From Acidiphilium sp. PA (lineage in GTDB: Bacteria > Pseudomonadota > Alphaproteobacteria > Acetobacterales > Acetobacteraceae): 64,000 bases of DNA. This document shows positions 1 to 8,613 of the stretch, piece after piece (the stretch's first letter is position 1; each line of letters opens with the position of its first letter). The position numbers and the translations under genes were made by a program. The stretch is from NCBI RefSeq assembly GCF_026191915.1, contig NZ_JAIMBY010000004.1:62001-126000 (forward strand). Direction: 5' to 3'. The notes beneath the pieces were generated by a model. That model saw only the letters and a list, made by a program, of their open reading frames with translations, was not told the DNA's origin and made no database searches.

Positions 1-2867
1 CGCGCCACGCCGGGCTCTATCTCGGTTTCAAGACCGTCGAGGAAATCATCGACTGCACCGCCTCGATCACCGCCGATGCCGATCTCCCGATCGTGATGCC
101 CGAGATCGACCCCGCAACCGTCGCCATGCGCCTGCATGAACCGATCCTGGCCCAGGAAGCCAGGATGTTCCGCATCCGCCACCCCGCCCTGCTCGACTTC
201 GTCCGCGCCAACCCGATCAACCGCATCATCGATCGCGCACCGGGAGCCCGGATCGGCATCGTCACCGCCGGCAAATCCTTCCTCGATGTCGAACAGGCCC
301 GCACCGACCTCGCCCTCGATGGCATCAGGGTGCTCAAACTCGGCATGACCTGGCCGCTCGAACCCGGCATCATCCGCGACTTCGCCCAGGGTCTCGAGGA
401 GATCATCGTCGTCGAGGAAAAACAGCCGCTGATCGAAACCCAGATCAAGACCATCCTCTACGGTACCGCCAACGCGCCCAGGGTGCTTGGCAAGACCGAC
501 GACCGGGGCCACACCCTCCTGAAACCGGAATCCGACCTCTCGGCCGCCGAAATCACGCTGGCGCTGGGCGATCGGGTCCAACGCCTCCACCCCACCGCGG
601 CCCGCGCCGCGACCCTCGCCAATCTCCGCGCCAATATCGCTGTCGCGCAAACGCTCGATTTCGGCGCCCACCGCACCCCGCATTTCTGCTCCGGCTGCCC
701 GCATTCGACCTCCACCGTGGTGCCGGAAGGCTCGCGCGCCATGGCCGGCATCGGCTGTCACTACATGGCCAGTTGGATGGACCGCGAGACCGACGTCTTC
801 TCCCATATGGGCGGCGAGGGCGTCGCCTGGATCGGCCAGGCGCCTTTCACCACCGAAAAACACGTCTTCGCCAATCTGGGCGACGGCACCTACCATCATT
901 CCGGCAGCCTCGCGATCCGCGCCGCCATCGCGGCCAGGGCCAATATCACCTACCGCATCCTATTCAACGACGCCGTCGCAATGACCGGCGGCCAGCACGT
1001 CGATGGCCCGCTCACCGTCCCCCAGATCACCCGCCAGATGCGCGCCGAAGGCGTCACGCGGATCGCCATCGTCACCGACGAGCCGGAAAAATACCACGGC
1101 GTCACCGATCTCGCCCCCGGCGTCACAATCCACCACCGCCGCACCCTCGATGACGTCCAGCGCAGCCTGCGCGAGACCGAAGGCGTCACAATCCTGATTT
1201 ACGATCAGACCTGCGCGACCGAAAAACGCCGCCGCCGCAAACGCGGCACCATGGCCGACCCGGCCAAGCGCGCCTTCATCAACGAGCGCGTCTGCGAAGG
1301 CTGCGGCGATTGCTCGAAAACCTCCAACTGCGTCTCCGTCGTGCCCGTGGAAACCGCATTCGGCCGCAAACGCGCGATCGACCAATCCTCCTGCAACAAG
1401 GATTTCTCCTGCGTCGAAGGGTTCTGCCCCAGCTTCGTCACCGTGCACGGCGCCGGGCTGAAAAAACCCGCTATCACCCTGGAAAACGCCCCGACCGACC
1501 TGCCCGAACCCGTCCTGCCCAGCCTCGACCGCCCGTGGAACGTCGTCATCGCCGGCATCGGCGGCACCGGCGTCGTCACCATCGGCGCCCTGCTCGGCAT
1601 GGCGGCCCATCTCGACGGGTCGAAAATCTCGGTGCTCGACGTGCTCGGCCTCGCGCAGAAAGGCGGTGCGGTGGTCTCACATGTCCGGTTCGGCGGCACC
1701 GCCGGCACCGGCCAGTCGCTGCGCATCCCGCAGGGCCAGGCAAATCTCCTGCTCGGCTGCGACGCGCTGGTCGCCGCCGAGCACGAAACGCTCGACTGCC
1801 TGGGCGAAGCCACCACGGCCGTGGTCAATCTGCATGAAACCATCACCGGCGATTTCACCCGCAACCCGGATGTCTCCCTGCCGATGCGCCGGCTGCGCGC
1901 CACCATCGCGCAGCGCATCGGCGAATCGAACCTGGCCACCATCGAAGCCACCAAAATCGCGACCGCCCTGATGGGCGATGCGATCGCCACCAATCTGTTC
2001 GTGCTCGGCTACGCCTGGCAGGCCGGGAAAATCCCGGTTGCCCGCGCCTCGATCGAGCAGGCCATAAACCTCAATAATCAGGCGGTCGCCCTCAACCTCG
2101 CCGCGTTCGCCTGGGGCCGCGCCGCGGCACTCGATCTCGAAGCGGTCGCAGCCAAACTGCCCGGCCAGCCCGGCAACGCCGCCCCACCCGATCTCGACAG
2201 CGTGATCGCCCGCTTCCGCGACGAGCTGATCGCCTACCAGAACACCGCCTACGCCGGGCGCTACATGGACCTGCTGGCCGAAGCGCGCCACGCCGAGCAG
2301 CGCATCCGCCCGGGCTCGACTGTCTTGACCGAAGCGGTCGCCCGCAATCTCTATAGGCTGATGGCCTACAAGGACGAATACGAAGTCGCCCGCCTGTACG
2401 CCGCCCCGGCCTTCCGCGCCGCGATCGCGGCACAATTCGAAGAGGGTGCAACGCTCAAATTCAACCTCGCCCCGCCCTTGCTCGCCACACGCGACAAGCG
2501 CACCGGCCACCAGCAAAAGCGCGAATACGGCGCCTGGATGCTGCGCGTGTTCGGCGTGCTGCACCATTTCAAAGCCCTGCGCGGCACCGCCTTCGATCCG
2601 TTCGGCCATACCGCGGAACGCCGTGGCGAACGCGCCCTGATCGCGCGCTACGAAACCTCGCTGCGCGCGGCCCTGCCCCGATTGAGCCAAGCGAATTTCA
2701 ATCGCGCCGTCGAACTCGCCAGCCTGCCGGCGCAGATCCGCGGCTACGGCCATATCAAGGCGCGCAATCTCGCCGCGGTCGAACCGCTCTGGGCCAGTCT
2801 GGATGCCGCATTCACCCCCACGGCACCGGCCCAGGCCCCGCAACCGTTCGGCATCGCGGCCGCGTAG
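1..2867 (+). CDS. Indolepyruvate ferredoxin oxidoreductase family protein (5' truncated by window)
   Basis: This is the C-terminal 954 codons of a fused 2-oxoacid:ferredoxin oxidoreductase of the indolepyruvate type. The frame is open from base 3, so roughly the first 200 residues lie outside the window. Such enzymes oxidatively decarboxylate arylpyruvates to aryl-acyl-CoA in the cytoplasm, using TPP and 4Fe-4S clusters. Visible are FCSGCPHSTST (about nt 683-715), a ferredoxin-like Cys block beginning VCEGCGDC (about nt 1289), a further Cys run CNKDFSCVEGFCP, and the gamma-domain glycine motif GIGGTGVVTIGALLG (about nt 1554-1598). The subunit domains are fused, so no separate small subunit is needed. 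The 2-oxoacid actually used cannot be read from the sequence. Confidence 0.85.
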   Translation, partial: RHAGLYLGFKTVEEIIDCTASITADADLPIVMPEIDPATVAMRLHEPILAQEARMFRIRHPALLDFVRANPINRIIDRAPGARIGIVTAGKSFLDVEQARTDLALDGIRVLKLGMTWPLEPGIIRDFAQGLEEIIVVEEKQPLIETQIKTILYGTANAPRVLGKTDDRGHTLLKPESDLSAAEITLALGDRVQRLHPTAARAATLANLRANIAVAQTLDFGAHRTPHFCSGCPHSTSTVVPEGSRAMAGIGCHYMASWMDRETDVFSHMGGEGVAWIGQAPFTTEKHVFANLGDGTYHHSGSLAIRAAIAARANITYRILFNDAVAMTGGQHVDGPLTVPQITRQMRAEGVTRIAIVTDEPEKYHGVTDLAPGVTIHHRRTLDDVQRSLRETEGVTILIYDQTCATEKRRRRKRGTMADPAKRAFINERVCEGCGDCSKTSNCVSVVPVETAFGRKRAIDQSSCNKDFSCVEGFCPSFVTVHGAGLKKPAITLENAPTDLPEPVLPSLDRPWNVVIAGIGGTGVVTIGALLGMAAHLDGSKISVLDVLGLAQKGGAVVSHVRFGGTAGTGQSLRIPQGQANLLLGCDALVAAEHETLDCLGEATTAVVNLHETITGDFTRNPDVSLPMRRLRATIAQRIGESNLATIEATKIATALMGDAIATNLFVLGYAWQAGKIPVARASIEQAINLNNQAVALNLAAFAWGRAAALDLEAVAAKLPGQPGNAAPPDLDSVIARFRDELIAYQNTAYAGRYMDLLAEARHAEQRIRPGSTVLTEAVARNLYRLMAYKDEYEVARLYAAPAFRAAIAAQFEEGATLKFNLAPPLLATRDKRTGHQQKREYGAWMLRVFGVLHHFKALRGTAFDPFGHTAERRGERALIARYETSLRAALPRLSQANFNRAVELASLPAQIRGYGHIKARNLAAVEPLWASLDAAFTPTAPAQAPQPFGIAAA

Positions 2868-2979
2868 CGCGATCGACCTGGAATTGAGTCACAAAATGCA
2901 TAGGTTTGTTACAAGGCATCGACCTATATGACCTGTATCGGCACCGCATCACCGGTGCCCCATTGAATGGAGAACGCTC

Positions 2980-3285
2980 ATGCCATCCCGCGTTTTGCCT
3001 GCCCGGTTCAATCGTAAGCTGCTCGCCGCGGCAACAGTCGCCCTGGTCGGGGCGACCATTGCGATCCCGCAATCGGCCTACGCCTGGTGGGGTGGACCGC
3101 GCTTCGGGATCGGTATCTCCGTGCCGTTGGTCGTCCCGGCGCCGCCGGCCTATTACCCGCCGCCGGCTTATACCTATTACGCGCCGCCGCCGCCGGTCTA
3201 TTATCGCCCGCCGCCGCGCGTGTGGATTCCGCCGCATCGCAACTGGGCCGGCGCCTGGGTGCCGGGCCATTGGGTCTGGCGGTAA
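2980..3285 (+). CDS. Small secreted WXXGXW-repeat protein, Pro/Tyr-rich
   Basis: A 101-residue protein of unknown function. An N-terminal signal peptide (basic start, hydrophobic stretch LLAAATVALVGATIAIP, AYA-like cleavage site near residue 31) points to export. The mature part is rich in Pro and Tyr (runs such as APPPPVYYRPPP) and ends in two WXXGXW-type units (WAGAWVPGHWVWR), a pattern found in many small proteobacterial exported proteins. A GGAGA ribosome-binding site lies about 8 bases before the ATG. The stop codon abuts the stop of the convergent serB gene. The 112-base upstream gap probably holds its promoter. Confidence 0.75.
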   Translation: MPSRVLPARFNRKLLAAATVALVGATIAIPQSAYAWWGGPRFGIGISVPLVVPAPPAYYPPPAYTYYAPPPPVYYRPPPRVWIPPHRNWAGAWVPGHWVWR

Positions 3286-4158
3286 CTAGGCGCGAAACAC
3301 CGAAGCGGGATATCCCTGCACGAACAGCAGGGCCCGCAGATCGGCGTGGTCGACCTGAAGCCTGGTCTGCTGCCGCAGCACGGGCTTGGCGCGATAGGCG
3401 ATTCCCATGCCCGCGTCGGTGATCATCGCCAGATCATTGGCGCCGTCGCCCACCGCCATCGTCGCCCCGAGCTTCACACCGCGCAGCGCGGCGATCTCAT
3501 GCAGCGCGGCGCGCTTGGCGTCGCGGTCCAGGATCGGCTCGCCGACCACCCCGGTCAGGCGCGAGCCGTCGTCGAGCAGGGCGTTGGCCCGATGAGAGTC
3601 GAACCCTAGTTCAGCCGCCACCCGGCCGGTAAAATATGTGAACCCGCCCGAAACCAGCGCGGTGACGGCGCCGTGCGCGCGCATGGTGGCAACCAGCTCG
3701 CGCGCACCCGGCATCAGTTCGGTCTTGCGCCAGGTGCGTTCCAGGGCCGTGATATCCAAACCGCGCAGCAGCGCGACCCGCTCCCGCAGGGCTTCGGTGA
3801 AATCGATCTCGCCGGCCATCGACCGCCGGGTGATCGCCGCGACCTGCTCGCCGACGCCGGCTTCGCCCGCCAGTTCGTCGAGCGTTTCGGACGTGACAAT
3901 CGTGCTGTCCATATCCGCGATCAGCACCGCCTTGCGCCGGCCGCGCGCCTTGACGCACAGCGCATCGATCGGCGCGCCGTCCAGCGCTTCGGCGATGAGG
4001 GCGCGCTCAGGCTCCATCATACAGGGAATTTCCGCCGCCTCGCCCGGCGAGAGCCACGCCGCCTCGCCGCCCGCGACCGATCGGCGCACGCGCTCGACCA
4101 TGGCATCGGTCAGCGAAACCTTGCCGCGCGGAGCGACCAGCACCAGAACGAATTTCAT
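3286..4158 (-). CDS. serB: Phosphoserine phosphatase SerB
   Basis: A 290-residue HAD-superfamily phosphatase that hydrolyses O-phosphoserine to serine in the last step of serine biosynthesis. The nucleophile motif DMDSTIVTSE, the SGGFTYF motif and the acidic GDGANDLAMI motif are in the correct order. An N-terminal region of about 80 residues precedes the HAD core, as in other bacterial SerB proteins. The start at MKFVLVL (4158) was chosen because residues further upstream would overlap the divergent miaA. The frame does extend further, but that region lacks homology features. serB and miaA start essentially back to back, which implies overlapping promoters. Confidence 0.92.
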   Translation of the reverse strand: MKFVLVLVAPRGKVSLTDAMVERVRRSVAGGEAAWLSPGEAAEIPCMMEPERALIAEALDGAPIDALCVKARGRRKAVLIADMDSTIVTSETLDELAGEAGVGEQVAAITRRSMAGEIDFTEALRERVALLRGLDITALERTWRKTELMPGARELVATMRAHGAVTALVSGGFTYFTGRVAAELGFDSHRANALLDDGSRLTGVVGEPILDRDAKRAALHEIAALRGVKLGATMAVGDGANDLAMITDAGMGIAYRAKPVLRQQTRLQVDHADLRALLFVQGYPASVFRA

Positions 4159-4216
4159 GGAGACATCGCCTAAAGCAATCGCCCCCGGTTCGACAAGCGC
4201 GCCAGACCTCCGGCCG

Positions 4217-5149
4217 ATGATCGTCATCGCCGGCCCGACCGCCTCGGGCAAGTCGGCGCTGGCGCTGGCGGTCGCGAAACGGTTCGGCGGCACCATCATC
4301 AATGCCGACGCGATGCAGTGCTACGCCGATTGGCGGATCATCACCGCGCGGCCGAGTGCGGCCGATGAAGCCGTGGCACCCCACGCGCTCTACGGCGTGC
4401 GCGCGCTCGATCAACCGGTCGATGCCGCGTGGTGGCGCGCCGCGGCGCTGCGCGTGCTGGAAAATACACCCCTGCCGATCCTGTGCGGCGGCACCGGAAT
4501 GTATCTGAGCGCGCTGATCAACGGCATCGCCGCCATCCCCGACCCCGGCAGCGCCGCACGCGCCGAGGCACGCGCGCTGCTCGACCGGCACGGCCCGGCC
4601 TGGCTGCACGACTGGCTCGCGGCGCGCGATCCGGTGACGGCGGGCCGGCTTCGTCCATCCGACCCGCAGCGCCTTGCCCGCGCGGCGGAGGTCTGGCTCG
4701 GCACCGGCCATGGGCTCGCGCATTGGCACGCGCTGCCGCGCGCAAGCCTTACCGGCTATCGGCTCGGCGTGGTGCGGCTCGACCCGCCGCGCGATGATCT
4801 GCGCGCGGCGATTGCGGCGCGATTCGCCGCCATGCTCGAGGCCGGCGCGCTCGATGAAGTGCGGCAGGTGCACGCGCGCAACCCCGATCCTGCGCTGCCG
4901 GGGCTGCGGGCGCACGGCGTGCCGGAACTGCGCGCGCATCTCGCCGGCGAGATCACGCTGGCGGCGGCGGCAGACCGCGCGATTGCCGCCACACTGGCCT
5001 ACACCAAGCGCCAGAGCACCTGGTTTCGCCACCAGAGATTGGCCGATGCCGGCGCAACGCAGATGATCCATGCGCGATTCAGCCATGCAACGCAATATTC
5101 GGAAAGTTTGGATCGTTATTTTATTTCATTTATTAACAATGCGGGTTGA
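4217..5149 (+). CDS. miaA: tRNA dimethylallyltransferase MiaA
   Basis: A 310-residue enzyme that transfers a dimethylallyl group to N6 of A37 in tRNAs reading UNN codons. The P-loop GPTASGKSALA starts six residues from the N terminus and is followed by the DAMQCYADWRI segment, which matches the family DS/A-x-Q-x-Y motif. CGGTGMYL and the C-terminal YTKRQSTWFR motif are also present. Length is normal for the family. The ATG at 4217 puts the P-loop in its usual place. An in-frame ATG at 4157 would add 20 residues and overlap serB; neither start has a convincing Shine-Dalgarno sequence. The C-terminal tail and the following spacer are AT-rich. Confidence 0.93.
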   Translation: MIVIAGPTASGKSALALAVAKRFGGTIINADAMQCYADWRIITARPSAADEAVAPHALYGVRALDQPVDAAWWRAAALRVLENTPLPILCGGTGMYLSALINGIAAIPDPGSAARAEARALLDRHGPAWLHDWLAARDPVTAGRLRPSDPQRLARAAEVWLGTGHGLAHWHALPRASLTGYRLGVVRLDPPRDDLRAAIAARFAAMLEAGALDEVRQVHARNPDPALPGLRAHGVPELRAHLAGEITLAAAADRAIAATLAYTKRQSTWFRHQRLADAGATQMIHARFSHATQYSESLDRYFISFINNAG

Positions 5150-5202
5150 CGCATAGGGTCACCACGGGCTACCCATAGGGCTCGCTGATACAGGACGAAT
5201 TG

Positions 5203-6984
5203 ATGAACGCGCTTAACACCATTGCCGTTTCCGGCGCCGAAACGCTGCTCCGTGCCCTGCGGGCGCAGGGCGTCGATGTTATTTTCGGCTATCCCGGCGG
5301 GGCTGTGCTGCCGATTTATGACGCGTTGTTCCAGCAGAACGCCATTCGCCACATTCTGGTGCGCCACGAACAGGCCGCGGTCCACGCCGCGGAAGGCTAT
5401 GCCCGCTCGACCGGCAAGACCGGCGTGGTGCTCGTCACCTCCGGCCCCGGCGCCACCAACGCGGTGACCGGTCTGGTCGATGCGCTGATGGACAGTATTC
5501 CCGTGGTCTGTCTGACCGGGCAGGTGCCGACCCATCTGATCGGTAACGATGCGTTCCAGGAGGCCGATACCACCGGCATCACGCGGCAGGCGACCAAGCA
5601 TAACTACCTGGTCAAACGCTCGGAAGATCTGGCGCGCATCGTGCACGAGGCTTTCTATGTCGCGCGCACCGGACGGCCCGGCCCCGTGCTGATCGACCTG
5701 CCGAAAGACATTCTGATCAACCCCGCGCCCTACGATGAACCCGCGACCGGGCCGCACCGCAGCTATCGGCCGCGCACCGAACCGGACGCGGCACGCATCG
5801 CCGAGGCCGTGCGCCTGATCAAGACGGCGCGCCGGCCGATTTTGTACACCGGCGGCGGCATCATCAACGCCGGACCCGAAGCGTCCGTCCTGCTCGGCGA
5901 ATTCGCGCGCCTGACCGGCGCGCCCGTGACCTCGACCCTGATGGGTCTGGGCGCGTTTCCGGCAGCCAACCCCGCGTTCCTCGGCATGCTCGGCATGCAC
6001 GGAACCTACGAAGCCAACCTCGCGATGCATGGCTGCGACGTGATGGTGAACCTCGGCGCGCGGTTCGATGACCGGGTGACCGGCCGGCTCAATGCGTTCT
6101 CGCCGGGCTCGAAAAAAATCCATGTCGATATCGATCCTGCCAATATCAACAAGAACGTCGTGGTCGATGTGCCGATCGTGGCCGACGCCACCCTGGCCCT
6201 GCGCGCGCTGATCGAGGCCTGGAAATCGGACGCCACCCGCCAGGACCGCGGCGCACTGGCCGATTGGTGGGCGCGCATCGAAACCTGGCGCGCCAAGGAC
6301 TGCCTGAAATTCACCCAGAGCTTCGAACCGGGCGCGATCATCAAACCCCAGCACGCGATCAAGCGGCTCTGGGAGCTCACCCGCGACCGCGAAACCTACA
6401 TCACCACCGAAGTCGGCCAGCACCAGATGTGGGCGGCCCAACACTACCGCTTCGAACACCCCAACCGCTGGATGACCTCCGGCGGGCTCGGCACCATGGG
6501 CTACGGTCTGCCCGCCGCCATGGGCACCCAGCTTGCCCACCCCGATGCCCTGGTGATCGATATCGCCGGTGAGGCCAGCATTCTGATGAACATCCAGGAA
6601 ATGGGCACGCTCGCACAATACCGCCTGCCCGTGAAAATCTTCATCCTCAACAACGAATACATGGGCATGGTCCGCCAATGGCAGGAACTCCTGCACGGTA
6701 GCCGCTACTCCGAAAGCTACTCGGCAGCATTGCCCGATTTCGTCAAACTCGCCGAAAGCTTCCACGCCGTCGGCCTCCGCGCCAACACAATCGATGACCT
6801 CGACCGCGTGATCATGGACATGATCGCCTCGGACCAACCCGTCATCGCCGATATCCACGTCGACCGCTTCGAAAACTGCTTCCCGATGATCCCCTCCGGC
6901 GCCGCCCATAACGACATGATCCTCGGGCCGGAACACGAACAGGAAGCGCGCGACATCACTGACGAAGGGTTGGTGCTCGTTTAA
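5203..6984 (+). CDS. ilvB: Acetolactate synthase large subunit IlvB
   Basis: A 593-residue TPP- and FAD-dependent catalytic subunit that condenses pyruvate with pyruvate or 2-oxobutyrate, the first common step of branched-chain amino acid synthesis. The N-terminal FGYPGGAVLPIYD and the catalytic Glu (E56, in VRHEQAAVHAAEGYAR) are present. So is the C-terminal TPP/Mg region IDIAGEASILMNIQE followed by ILNNEYMGMVRQWQE. The first acidic residue of the Mg motif is Glu (G456-E457-A458) where many homologues have Asp. The ATG at 5203 is preferred over a TTG one codon earlier. ilvN follows after a 151-base spacer, so the two probably form one operon. Confidence 0.95.
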   Translation: MNALNTIAVSGAETLLRALRAQGVDVIFGYPGGAVLPIYDALFQQNAIRHILVRHEQAAVHAAEGYARSTGKTGVVLVTSGPGATNAVTGLVDALMDSIPVVCLTGQVPTHLIGNDAFQEADTTGITRQATKHNYLVKRSEDLARIVHEAFYVARTGRPGPVLIDLPKDILINPAPYDEPATGPHRSYRPRTEPDAARIAEAVRLIKTARRPILYTGGGIINAGPEASVLLGEFARLTGAPVTSTLMGLGAFPAANPAFLGMLGMHGTYEANLAMHGCDVMVNLGARFDDRVTGRLNAFSPGSKKIHVDIDPANINKNVVVDVPIVADATLALRALIEAWKSDATRQDRGALADWWARIETWRAKDCLKFTQSFEPGAIIKPQHAIKRLWELTRDRETYITTEVGQHQMWAAQHYRFEHPNRWMTSGGLGTMGYGLPAAMGTQLAHPDALVIDIAGEASILMNIQEMGTLAQYRLPVKIFILNNEYMGMVRQWQELLHGSRYSESYSAALPDFVKLAESFHAVGLRANTIDDLDRVIMDMIASDQPVIADIHVDRFENCFPMIPSGAAHNDMILGPEHEQEARDITDEGLVLV

Positions 6985-7002
6985 GGGAAGCAAGGTTAAG
7001 CA

Positions 7003-7041
7003 CTGCTTTTTTGTAAAAAAGCAGCAAAAAACTTTTGATCC
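7003..7041 (+). repeat. T/A-stem hairpin repeat, copy 1 (ilvB-ilvN spacer)
   Basis: A perfect inverted repeat CTGCTTTTTT (7003-7012) / AAAAAAGCAG (7015-7024) with a 2-base loop is followed by CAAAAAACTTTTGATCC. The same design (CTTC-T tract / A-tract-GAAG, then CAAAAAACTTTT) recurs as an inverted pair at 19538-19652 and in degenerate form at 51370-51393. Its position between two genes expected to be cotranscribed argues against a simple full-strength terminator. Confidence 0.75.
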
Positions 7042-7135
7042 TTTGGGTCCTCGCCTCTGAGTACTGCAGCACCTTACGCGTCATGCGAGCGAAGCGAAGC
7101 AATCCAACCACCCAACCTTGAGTAAAGCCCCGCCC

Positions 7136-7654
7136 ATGAACGCCATCGTCGAACAAACCCTCCGCTCCGCCACCATCTCCGTCCTCGTCGAAAACGAATC
7201 CGGCGTCCTCGCCCGCGTCATCGGCCTGTTCTCCGGCCGCGGCTACAACATCGACAGCCTGACAGTCGCCCCCGTAGAAGACGACCGCCGCAAAAGCCGC
7301 ATCACCATCGTCACCACCGGCACCGAACTCGTCATCGACCAGATCAAAGCGCAGTTAGACCGCCTCGTCCCCGTCTACCGCGTCTCCGACCTCTCCCGCG
7401 AAGGCCCGCATTTGGCCCGCGAACTCGCCCTCATCAAAGTCATCGGCCAAAACCAAAACCGCGCCGAAGCCCTACGATTGGCCGACGCGTTTCGCGCACG
7501 AGTCATCGACGCAACCACAGAAAGCTTCGTGTTTGAATTAACCGGCGCAACGGATAAACTGGACGCATTTCTCGATTTGATGCGACCGCTGGGATTGGCT
7601 GAGGTTTCACGGACGGGTGTCGCGGCGATCGCGCGAGGAACTCGAACAATATAG
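7136..7654 (+). CDS. ilvN: Acetolactate synthase small (regulatory) subunit IlvN
   Basis: A 172-residue regulatory subunit that activates IlvB and confers feedback inhibition by valine. An N-terminal ACT domain (ATISVLVENESGVLARVIG, residues about 13-31, then FSGRGYNIDSL) is followed by the AHAS small-subunit C-terminal domain (ALIKV and FVFELTG segments). The ATG at 7136 is used; a TTG at 7118 would add six residues. It lies downstream of ilvB on the same strand. Confidence 0.95.
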   Translation: MNAIVEQTLRSATISVLVENESGVLARVIGLFSGRGYNIDSLTVAPVEDDRRKSRITIVTTGTELVIDQIKAQLDRLVPVYRVSDLSREGPHLARELALIKVIGQNQNRAEALRLADAFRARVIDATTESFVFELTGATDKLDAFLDLMRPLGLAEVSRTGVAAIARGTRTI

Positions 7655-7851
7655 TTAGTAGCTGTTTCATTTTATGGCTCGAAAAAACACGATGAAAGCT
7701 GCTACCGAGTCGATCAACGCTGCAATGAGATGTATCAGTACCATTTTTTTCTCCGGATGATACCGACACGCTATGTGCGGCACCTGCGGAAATCCTATAA
7801 AGCGGTCAAAGCAATCCCCAGTTGCCAAGGCGAAATTTTTGGTGTGACTCG
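7655..7851. other. Intergenic spacer ilvN-HNH gene
   Basis: 197 bases with declining GC content leading into the AT-rich HNH gene. No convincing hairpin, promoter or short gene was seen. Confidence 0.4.
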
Positions 7852-8400
7852 ATGAAAATTCCAAAACTGCTTAAAATAACCAGCAGAACATCGTCGATCA
7901 CGAACGCCTTCATACAGGCAATCATACCAACTATCCCGTGGTCGGAGGAGGAGCAGCAAGAAGCGTTGTCAAAACTCAGCATGTCGAAGTCCGACATGAA
8001 GTGTGTATATTGCGGAAGTAAGACGACCGATTGGGATCATTTGCGTCCATTGGTTCGAAATAAAAAACCGACTGGATACTTGCACGAAATAAGGAACTTG
8101 GTTCCGGCGTGTGGTCCCTGTAATCAGTCAAAAGGTGGTCAAGATTGGGATAGATGGTTTCATAGTAAAACCGCAAACTCCCCAACAAAGCGAAAAATCG
8201 AAGATCTTGAAACAAAATATAATAACATCGACAACTTCTTCAGATGGGGAAATTTATCGCCCATAGAAAACCTTGTCAACAATACGGAATTACAAAAATA
8301 TTGGAAAATACACGATAAAATAATAACCGCAATGCAATCTGCTCAGAAAGAAGCGGAAATTATAAAGTCTAAATTGCACGTTATGAGCACAAAACCGTAG
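7852..8400 (+). CDS. HNH endonuclease family protein (AT-rich, probably acquired)
   Basis: A 182-residue protein with a clear HNH/zinc-ribbon core: CVYCG, then TDWDHLRPLVRNKKPTGY with the D-H pair, then NLVPACGPCNQSKGG carrying the catalytic Asn and the second CxxC. These folds cut DNA with a single metal ion. Flanking regions are Lys/Asn-rich helices without recognised domains. The ATG at 7852 is preferred; a TTG at 7822 would add ten residues. Base composition and codon use are visibly AT-richer than in neighbours, which suggests horizontal transfer. No methylase, ATPase or toxin partner is adjacent, so a solitary defence or mobile-element nuclease is possible but unproven. Confidence 0.8.
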   Translation: MKIPKLLKITSRTSSITNAFIQAIIPTIPWSEEEQQEALSKLSMSKSDMKCVYCGSKTTDWDHLRPLVRNKKPTGYLHEIRNLVPACGPCNQSKGGQDWDRWFHSKTANSPTKRKIEDLETKYNNIDNFFRWGNLSPIENLVNNTELQKYWKIHDKIITAMQSAQKEAEIIKSKLHVMSTKP

Positions 8401-8514
8401 GATGAGTCTCTCTTTAAACCCATCACTTTACTTTCCACAATCTAATCGGTCGAACGCGAAAACCCACTTGCCACATCTGTCCCAAATATCCGCAACGACA
8501 CCCGAATAAACAAC

Positions 8515-8545
8515 CGTAGGACGGAAAAGCGAAGCGCAATCTGCC
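8515..8545 (+). repeat. REP-like imperfect palindrome
   Basis: The spacer 8401-8613 contains CGTAGGACGGAAAAGCGAAG followed by CGCAATCTGCC. It resembles the widespread CGTAGGGCGGA-AAGCGAAGCG-TCCGCC palindromic repeat in degenerate form. Nothing else was recognised in the spacer. Confidence 0.4.
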
Positions 8546-8613
8546 TCTTCTCCCCGTCCGCCACCATCCACCCCGCCTATCCCCCGGCGCGACAACAAGT
8601 TATCCCCTCCACC

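Noticed and set aside
1205-1993. Open frames on the minus strand opposite the indolepyruvate oxidoreductase gene
   Set aside because: Composition typical of antisense frames; the plus-strand protein has clear motifs throughout.
3590-3612. tRNA-like GAGTCGAACCC string
   Set aside because: It lies inside serB coding sequence and no cloverleaf can be built around it.
3638-4216. Upstream extension of the miaA frame over serB
   Set aside because: The extra residues are low-complexity Ser/Ala/Arg and antisense to serB; MiaA begins just before the P-loop.
5116-6993. Long open frame on the minus strand opposite ilvB
   Set aside because: It is fully antisense to ilvB, has His/Gly/Asp-biased composition and no family features; GC-rich codon bias keeps the frame open.
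7003-7024. Hairpin interpreted as an intrinsic terminator of ilvB
   Set aside because: The same unit occurs at non-terminator locations and ilvN follows in the same direction; recorded as a repeat instead.
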